NCBI GenBank assembly: GCA_023105745.1
Contig: JALGQZ010000002.1
Span: 41,771,997 to 41,835,996 of the forward strand
DNA length: 64,000 nt
Source of the DNA: Austropuccinia psidii
Lineage: Eukaryota > Basidiomycota > Pucciniomycetes > Pucciniales > Sphaerophragmiaceae
Reading direction: 5' to 3'
How positions within the stretch are numbered: position 1 is the first letter of the stretch; every line of letters starts with the position of its first letter. The notes beneath the pieces are model-generated. The model was not told the DNA's origin and ran no database searches. It saw only the letters and a program-made list of their open reading frames with translations. Below are positions 56,875-64,000 of this stretch, piece by piece. A program made the position numbers and the translations under genes.

Positions 56875-58900
56875 ATGACTACCAGAAGAGGTTCCCAATA
56901 TTCTACCAATCAGATGGAGCCGGTCTCAGAGGTAGAATTGATCCCTCAAAAGGGAAAAGAAACAGCAAAATCTCCAGTGGAACAGAATCCACACAAGGAA
57001 GTGCCTTATCCCAAAGGCAAGTCCCAGAAATGCCCATGATATCTGAACAAGAGTTAGAACTAAGTATGAGTGACTAAAATAGGTACAAATCACATTCAGA
57101 GGGCTCAGATAGACATTTACCAGGGCCATTACAAGCAGTACTACACAGTGTACAAGGACAAGGATTGGGAAATGTTGCCACAAATAGACCAAGGAGTGAT
57201 GACCTCCTAGAACATCATCAAAGTGTTCCTCAAAGAGGAGGAAATAGTGAGATACTCCAATGGTTGGAATCCACTATCATCTGAACCTCAAATCAAAAAT
57301 ATCAAGGAGTACCATTCCAAAAAGAGGGAGGCAACCAAGGAAGAAGCCCCAGTAGCTTCTACCAGCAAGGCCCAAGCCAACCCACTTGCCCAAGAAGGGA
57401 AGGAGAACAAGAACAAGAGCTGGAGAAAACCATATTTCCCAACATACCGGATTCCAAAAGTGCAAAAAGATGCCATGGAAAATATCTTCAACATGGCCAG
57501 AACCTTGATGAAATTCAAGGACAAGGAGGAGCAAATAATGAGACAACCTCATTTCCCAAAGAAATAACCTTGTCTCCATATGTTGTAAATACTTTAGCAG
57601 ACATCAAAAATAGTATTTTACCTCTTAAAGAAATTAAAAATAGTTTATTATCCTTACAAGAAATGAAAAAAACTTATCATCTTTAACAAAAATTGTTGTA
57701 AAAAACAAGAAAGAAATTGATAACATTAAATTTATTGTTGAAAATAATACACCAAACGTTTTAATTGACAATATTCAAGAATTAATACAAGGACAACAGG
57801 AGCTGTATAAATATATAAAAGATATCAAAGATAAAACTTTGACAATCAATTATGATGTGAGCATTGATAATCTTGCAGAAAAATTAAACAAATTAAGTAT
57901 TTCTGTAGAGAAATTTGAAGAGAAGACTCCCTCACACCAAAAATTACTTCTAGACCATGTAGAAAAAAGTGATGAAGCAAGAATGAACCTGAAAGATGAA
58001 ATTCAAAGTGGAATAAGACTTATTACTGAAAAAATGGATAAAATAAGTGAGGCTAACCTAAATATGCAAAGTTATCAACACCATTTTCTCACATAAGAAG
58101 TCCTGTTAAACCAAAAGAGGAAATAGCAAATCCATTAATGACATACTTGAGTCATCAAGACAATAGCCAAGTTTTAATGAAGGAAGCACCTCAATTAAAA
58201 GAATGGCCAACATTCACAGCAGAAGGTAAATATAACAACATGTCATTTATTAAAACAATTGACATGTTACAAGAAGATTATGCCATACCAGATGAATTGA
58301 TCACTGCCAAATTACACTCACTGTTTGAGAAAGCTGCAAAAAGATGGTATTAGGAATAATGAAAACAAATGGCAAAAATACCTGGTCTTGGTGGAAACAA
58401 GAAATAATCACCAAGTGGGCTAATGATTCCTGGAGGTACAAAATAGAAAATTCATTTGAAAATTCCTTCTTTGACCCAGACAAGCATAAACCTTTGACTT
58501 TGTTCTTGAAACAAGTTGAAAGATTAAAAGCACTGTACCCAGAAATGTCACAAAAAATGGTACACATGAAAATACTTAAGAAATGTGGAGGATAATTGGA
58601 ACATGCCCTGAGAAGCAGGTGTATAGAACCATGCTCCACAGCAGAGTATATAAATTAACTAGAAGACATAGCGACAACGACAAAAATTGGACATTCAAAG
58701 TCCAAATAAGCCATTTATCAAGAAATATAAACCAAGAGAAACTTTCAAGCCCAATACATCAAAAATTAATGAGCAAAGAAAGTGCCACAAATGTGGAGGT
58801 ATTAGACACTTAGCCAATAATTGCCTTAAAAAAGCAAAAATCAATGAAATTGTGGAAACAGAGGACCACAATGATAAAGAAGAAGAATCTGATTCTGAAA
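56875..58900 (+). pseudogene. Gag of element F
   Basis: It starts at the ATG at 56875 (M-T-T-R-R-G-S-Q-Y-S), then shifts frame several times. A coiled-coil part lies at 57839-58096 (L-A-E-K-L-N-K-L-S-I-S-V-E-K-F). A capsid-like part reads L-K-E-W-P-T-F (58200) and T-W-S-W-W-K-Q-E-I-I-T-K-W (58380), matching the Trp-rich segment of the B Gag. The zinc knuckle C-H-K-C-G-G-I-R-H-L-A-N-N-C (58783-58824) has all four CCHC ligands. An acidic tail leads to protease. Order and motifs parallel B throughout. Confidence 0.85.
57223..57567 (+). CDS. Overlapping reading frame in gag of element F (115 codons)
   Basis: This frame has F-L-K-E-E-E, then G-W-N-P, a Lys/Ala-rich linker, and a final amphipathic part (M-E-N-I-F-N-M-A-R-T-L-M-K-F). 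Its 5' extension (57100-57222) is readable up to one TAG. The competing Gag frame across the same bases is also open from about 57125 to 57684, except for one TGA near 57283. The layout mirrors 20886-21620 in element B. Confidence 0.5.
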   Translation: MFLKEEEIVRYSNGWNPLSSEPQIKNIKEYHSKKREATKEEAPVASTSKAQANPLAQEGKENKNKSWRKPYFPTYRIPKVQKDAMENIFNMARTLMKFKDKEEQIMRQPHFPKK

Positions 58901-59520
58901 AGGACACTGAAGAATCAGAAACTTCTGAAAGTGATGAAATCAATATAATTAATGCACAAATTAATAATATTGATTTAATATATGAAGTACTAGATGTCAA
59001 TTCAAACTTACCACAAGTTGGAACATCTGATCCAAACCTCACAAACATACAAGATGCCAAATTGTATAGAACCAAACCAGGAAAAGTAATGGGATATACA
59101 GCTGGGAAATTAAGTATAAGTATTTTTGTGGTGGATAACCAAGAGGCAAAAGTGAGCTTAGATACAGGAGCAAACTGTACCTGGGCTGGTAAGGTTAATT
59201 TGAAAATAATTGTACCAGATTGGGAAGAAAAACCTATACCAATAGAAGGAGTGAAATTCAGTAGTGCAAGTGAAAGCATGAATCCTCTTGGAATAATTGA
59301 CTTAACACCCATTTTTCCTCATTCTTCACAATGTATCAGATTGAAAGTAGAGTTTTTAGTAATGGACAAATGCAGTAGTAACCATTTTATACTTGTAAAT
59401 TACTACTTGTCAATTTATGGCATAGATATCTCTAACCAAAAAGATAGATATTTTACTATAGGAGACAATAAAGTACAAAAATTTGGCCTCTTCAATAAAA
59501 AACCAAATTGCACTTATTAA
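58901..59520 (+). pseudogene. Protease of element F
   Basis: It is part of the open frame 58687-59520. Counting from 58687, the catalytic motif L-D-T-G-A has its Asp at residue 159 (59161-59163), and the flap and C-terminal half follow (Y-G-I-D-I-S-N-Q-K-D-R near 59420). The domain itself shows no lesion, but a stop at 59518-59520 cuts it from RT. Confidence 0.85.
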
Positions 59521-60291
59521 CAATGAAGAAAAAAGCTCAGAAAAGGATTTTTTCATAGATGATAAACTGAAAGAGGCAGAATAAAATCATTAATTAACAG
59601 AAAAAATGAAAGACAAACTGATTGACCTCTTACTTCAATATAAGAATTCCTTTGCAACTGACAAAGAACCACTAGGTGCAATGATTGAACATGAGGTAGA
59701 TATAATCCTTAATGTAGAAAAACCTTATACACCTCTATTGAGAAGACCAGCTTCCCCAGAGGGCCCAAGAGCCAGAGAAGCCTTAGAGGTACACATTAAA
59801 TAATTGATAGACCTTGCAGTATTAAGGAAAGTAGGACATAATGAACAGGTAGAGGTCACTACACTTGTCATTATAACCTGGAATAATGGAAAATCAAGGA
59901 TGGTAGGGGACTTTAGAGCTCTAAACACCTATACTATCCCTGAAAGATATCCAATACCCAGAATCCATGAGACATTAACACAATTATCTCAGGCTAAGTT
60001 CATTACATGCATGGATGCTCTAAAGGGTTTTCAACAAGATGTCTTAACAGAAAATGCCAAGAAACTACTAAGGATAGTAGTCCACTGTGGAGTTTTTGAA
60101 TATCTAAGAATGAAATTTGGTATATAAAATGCACTTTCCCATTACCAAAGGATGATGAATACCATATTTCCTGAAGAGTTTTCAGAAGGATGGTAAATTA
60201 TCTACATTGATGATATCATAGTTTGCTCAGAAACTTGGGATAGCCACTTAACAAGACTAGAAAGAGTCTTGCAAAAGATAGTACAAATGAA
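59521..60291 (+). pseudogene. Reverse transcriptase of element F (N-terminal two thirds)
   Basis: Frames 59606-59803 and 59804-60127 carry R-R-P-A-S-P-E-G, I-T-W-N-N-G-K-S-R-M-V-G-D-F-R-A-L-N and the first catalytic Asp in M-D-A-L-K-G-F. After stops at 59801-59803 and 60125-60127 the same frame holds another stop (60194-60196) and then an intact Y-I-D-D (60203-60214). The text ends at V-L-Q-K-I-V-Q-M-N near 60291, before the thumb, because the rest of pol is deleted. Confidence 0.88.
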
Positions 60292-60585
60292 CAAACACAC
60301 AACCTTCCCTGTAAGTCTGATAAAACCTTATAGCTCAAGTGAAAAGGAGTTATTTCCACTAAGAAATAAACCCCCACTTTAAATAACTCCTTAAGAAGAA
60401 AGAGAAGAAATGAAAACTGTGAAGGTCCTTACAGAAAGAAGTACAAGAAACAAAAAAGAAAGGGAATACCTTTTAAGGTAAAGAAATCGAGCTCAAGAAG
60501 ATGAATGGTTACTTGAGAAGGATATAATAAATTCTGATAAGCTATTAAGAAGGTTTGTACATGAAAGAAAGCCTCAAGAATAGAA
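60292..60585 (+). pseudogene. Integrase C-terminal and chromodomain-like tail of element F
   Basis: It follows RT in the same frame with T-F-P-V-S-L-I-K-P-Y, which corresponds to F-P-V-S-S-V-K-P-Y at the end of the B integrase. It ends with R-E-Y-L-L-R ... D-E-W-L-L-E-K-D and L-L-R-R-F-V, matching Y-L-V-R-F-K ... W-L-A-E-D ... L-R-R-F in B. Several stops are present. Confidence 0.75.
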
Positions 60586-60690
60586 AAATTAAGCATTATT
60601 GAGCTTCAAGACTAAGAAAGTCTATTGAAGAGGTAGGACAGTGGATGATACCCTAATTAACTATATCAGATTGTGATACAATATTTTTTG

Positions 60691-60701
60691 GTGGTAGGGA
60701 A
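60691..60701 (+). other. Polypurine tract of element F
   Basis: GTGGTAGGGAA directly precedes the TGTGAGCC start of the 3' LTR. Confidence 0.55.
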
Positions 60702-62650
60702 TGTGAGCCTTTGAGATATGAAAACATATCCAAAGAGTTCACAAGAAAAATTCTGTAATAATTATACTTACAATAATTGTCTTACAACTAGTGAAAATAC
60801 CATGAATAGGTGCAAGATCTGAATTAACTTAGAATCTAATGAGTAAAAATTTAAAATAAACTACACCATTACATTTCTCATGGTAAAATACACATATTTC
60901 ATTTTTATGGAATATCTGGAAAGTCAATAATTACTGAAGAATAAGTAATAATCCCCTAAAAAAGACATAAAAGCTTATTTAACTCAGGAAAAAATGGAAC
61001 AACATGTGAAATAACTTGTACCATTCAATTCCCCATAAAGCATTACACATAAAAAAACTGTATGACAGTTCTCTAAAGTCAATACTTAAGGAATTTAGCT
61101 GAATATATGCACTTTTTTGGTCAATGCATATATTCATGGTTTTCGCTAATTTCCCTTGAAATTTGCAAAATAGAGAGTTAAACCAAATATAAAGTCACCA
61201 CATAATTACCGTAAGAATAGAGATATGAATTTTATTTTACAATTTATAAAGGTTTATTGAACAAAATCACTGGAGCTGTTGGCCACTATGATGTGAAAGT
61301 GGTCCAAAATTATGAAAGGAGATACTCAGATTCTAGTATGTTATACGTGAAGAATGATTTAATTTTTCCTCTAATATTCAAGGTATAACCCCTTTAAATC
61401 AAGGCTTGAACTTTAAAATATTAAATTTTGACAGAAAAGATGAGTTGCAAGAAAAATCATCAAAAATAGAGTTTTTATGATGTAGTAAAATGCTCTTGGC
61501 AGTTTAATACTGACATGCCAAGCTATCAGAATTCACTCTCAGAATACTTTTAGCGTGTATAACCTATAAGATATCAATAATCAAAGTTTAAGATTAAAAT
61601 TGATCATTTATGATCACTCACTGTAATCTTATTTTATGTTCAAAAGTTATATAAGTCATACAACTGGTGAATACTATTATATTATTACTATACAAATGAA
61701 ATCAATAATTTTCAGGCTTCTTCCAAGCCTATGATGTCATCAAACTTAGAGTTATAGTGATAACTCTAAATAATGGCATAATAATGGGATAGGATGGTTT
61801 GATCATGACATAATCATCACTAAACCTTAGAATACTAATAATTTAAAGTGGATAAAATAAGTACATGTCTGTTAGAAGCCTAATGGACTTTAGAAGGGAG
61901 GTATTTACTACAAATAGAGCTCTTTTTACTCTATGTTCCACTCAGACACAAGAAAAACAATAAAACAATTAAATCAAAAGGTGAAATCTTTATTCTTTAT
62001 ATATAAATCTCTTATATGATCAAATACCAAAGGTAATCTTTATTATAACACACATTTTTGACGTGATTACTTCAATTGTTTACTTGTTTTGTTATACTTC
62101 TCTCAAAAATCTCATTTCCATGTAAAATCAAGCAAATTTGTAATTTCTCTTATTTTTATTTGTAAATATAATTTAAACAAGTGGTATCTACAATATTTGG
62201 CATAAATTATTCCAAAATTATTATATTAAGCATCAAAACTAGGTACTTTTCTCTTATCAAAATAATTTTTCTATATTATTACTGTTAATAATTCTTCTAT
62301 TAATACAAATAGTATTTATATTAATATATAGCTTTAATATTAGTAATATTTTAGCTATTGATTGTTTTTTTATTAATAAAAAAGGATTTTTTACGCCTTT
62401 ATTATTTGTTTGTAACAATGATAAAGTGCTTTCAAATATATGAATTATCAAATATTAATATATTTATTTATCATATTATTCTTTCATGATATAAATTATA
62501 TTATTATATTTCTTTATTAATATAATTATGCTTTATGCCATAATTATAATAATTATTTTTATCTTCTTTATTTTATCTATAAGGACATCCAGAGTACAAT
62601 AAATAAAATATTAGTACTTTTTACTTATTTTTACATAGTCAAAACCTACA
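60702..62650 (+). repeat. 3' LTR of element F
   Basis: It matches 54217-56184 with many substitutions and small gaps. It starts TGTGAGCC and ends CCTACA. Confidence 0.93.
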
Positions 62651-62655
62651 CATGA
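62651..62655 (+). repeat. Target-site duplication of element F, right (CATGA)
   Basis: It is the partner of AATGA at 54212-54216. Confidence 0.65.
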
Positions 62656-63450
62656 TGAGTAGTAAAATTGAACACCACCTCAAAAGCTTACTTAATAAGA
62701 AAAACTCAAAGTTTGGTCCATCCAAAACCGTGGTTTACTCACAATGGACACAATTCCTTGATTTTTTAGTAAATTATCATATGCATCCATTCCCAATTAC
62801 ATTCATCAGACCACCTTTTTTTGGTATAATTGGTATTGTACTTTCCCATCACTTTATCCTTTCAGCACAAATTGATGGAACAATTACAACAAGAGTACAG
62901 AAAAAGGCCCTGGAGAAATTCTTCAATAATCCGCAATGTAAAATACTCATTGCATCCATTTCCACAGCCGGAAAAGGCCTCAACATAACTTGCACTAATA
63001 TTGTCTATTTAATGGTGAAGGGACCCCCAAGATTCTACTCAAATTTTCCAACTCTGACATCCACCTTCCCAGGAGCCAAGTTGGAACCCAGCCATTCAGG
63101 CTCAACCTGTGGATCAATTCCATTTTATTGGCCAACAACAACCCATGAAGATTTTTCACTATAACACTCCTCATTCAGTTGAGTTAAACATGCGGAAGAT
63201 ACCTTTCAAGCTCATCTGGGTCCCTGATCATATTACTATTCTAAACTCTTTCTTTATGGAAATCCCATATTCCAATGACAAATGGGTCTGAGAAAAGAAA
63301 TTCTCATTAACTGTGTGAGCCTTCCTGATCTCATCTAATTTATGTTTGACAAAGTTGATACCTCATTTTCACCCTGTCACAGCTCCACAATTATGAACAC
63401 CACAAGCTGGATCAAACTTCTTCATTATTTTCTAAATGAAAATGAGAAAT
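62656..63450 (+). pseudogene. SNF2/RAD5-type helicase gene remnant, 3' part
   Basis: The C-terminal helicase lobe. Counting from 62652, V-V-Y-S-Q-W-T-Q-F-L-D-F lies at residues 27-38 (motif IV region), Q-I-D-G-T at 73-77, and L-I-A-S-I-S-T-A-G-K-G-L-N-I-T at 99-113 (motif V). After a shift near 63010 the next frame has Q-P-V-D-Q-F-H-F-I-G-Q near 63100, where the motif VI arginines are lost, then Y-N-T-P-H-S-V-E-L-N-M-R-K. The text fades in a short C-terminal tail near 63420-63450. Residues ~40-60 look like an extra segment relative to the family and begin at a GTAAAT, so a retained intron is possible. Confidence 0.85.
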
Positions 63451-64000
63451 AGAAAAATATAAATAAGGGACACCATAATACATTCAAATTCATATTGCCT
63501 ATATTATAATCTATATTTCACCTTTTTGCACATTTAAGCACTAATAATCAGATTGCATTACACCCACACAAACTATTTACAAAACCTTGATTTGTAGCTG
63601 TGCTATAAATATATTTTTCTAACTTATTGCAGAGCATCCCCATTTGGGCTAATAACAGGCATGTCCAGTATCTTGAGGGCAACAGTCTGAATCTTACTAC
63701 AACCTTTGAGAAAATCTTGATCAAATACCTAAAAAGATAGCCCTTCAGGAATATCACCATCATCTATTGATCAAATTTCTGGTAATCTATTAATGGTTTT
63801 GTTACCCTTTTTTATAAAATTACAAAACTTGATTTCTCTATCAATTTTTAATACCAAATCATTAAATAAGTGTGAGCCCCAGCATAATTCAAATCTGCAG
63901 TAAGCTTAAGATCCATTTTCCACTAGCTCCTCAGTATCTATGCATACCCAATGGTCACTGGATTCCCATACTAGAATGGAGAATTCAGCCATATCACAAC
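63451..64000. other. Region downstream of the helicase remnant
   Basis: No gene is recognised. A 71-codon open stretch on the minus strand (63763-63548) has no motif I know. Confidence 0.4.

Larger units (their letters stand above)
54217..62650 (+). mobile_element. Ty3/gypsy retrotransposon F, internally deleted, in a helicase gene
   Basis: LTRs of 1968 and 1949 bp (TGTGAGCC ... TACA) flank an interior with primer site, upstream frame, gag, protease, RT and a chromodomain-like tail. RNase H and integrase are missing: the frame passes directly from RT to the tail at about 60292. The LTRs differ clearly more than those of B (roughly one base in ten where I compared, plus small gaps), so F is older. 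Taking out F plus one duplication removes 8439 bp, a multiple of three, and both helicase halves are then in one frame. Confidence 0.92.

Noticed and set aside
56806..56885. GTGAGT ... ACCAG pattern suggesting an intron in element F
   Set aside because: The plausible gag start ATG at 56875 lies inside the proposed intron, and the upstream frame ends in a stop just before it.
58695..59312. 205-codon minus-strand frame opposite the F protease
   Set aside because: The plus strand carries the CCHC knuckle and DTGA protease; the minus frame is a shadow rich in Leu and Ser.

Overview
The window looks like repeat-dominated nuclear DNA of a large-genome rust fungus (Pucciniales). The DNA is AT-rich, Ty3/gypsy retrotransposons are inserted into one another, minisatellites are numerous, and almost no intact host genes are left. 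The wording of the Gag and Pol remnants is what I associate with the myrtle rust Austropuccinia psidii. That species-level guess rests on recognition, not on a search. I see no rRNA, tRNA or other RNA gene, and no intact host protein gene.

Layout. Bases 1-27300 are a plus-strand Ty3/gypsy element (A) whose 5' LTR lies outside the window. It runs as protease, a Trp-rich accessory region, a long non-coding spacer with a decayed short repeat, and reverse transcriptase/RNase H. It is then broken by a complete minus-strand element (B, 12313-23990), after which come the A integrase and the A 3' LTR (25311-27300). B has two 1442-bp LTRs and a perfect AATTT target duplication. B is itself broken inside pol by a solo LTR (16154-18122) of the A family. 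A transposase-like remnant follows (27302-28256), then a ~120-bp tandem repeat (28741-29155) and a decayed minus-strand Ty3/gypsy element D (about 29182-35319).

Bases 35320-48700 hold no recognisable gene. They contain two arrays of one 67-bp tandem repeat (38189-38935 and 46470-47130), a probable LTR end with an iMet-type primer site (39214-40059), perfect palindromes and an exactly spaced 40-bp array (48119-48345). Bases 48730-49935 are a broken minus-strand coding sequence of unknown function. Bases 51324-51860 are a ~241-bp tandem duplication.

Bases 52464-63450 are the remains of a SNF2/RAD5-type helicase gene split by element F (54217-62650). F is a plus-strand Ty3/gypsy element with ~1.95-kb LTRs. 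It has lost RNase H and integrase through a clean internal deletion and would need another element's enzymes to move.

Order of events, by inference. A inserted first, B then inserted into A, and an A-family element then inserted into B and was reduced to a solo LTR. B and F are related: they share a primer-binding-site sequence, gene order and an unusual gag region open in two overlapping frames. All pol genes in the window carry stops, shifts or lost catalytic residues, so none looks able to move on its own.
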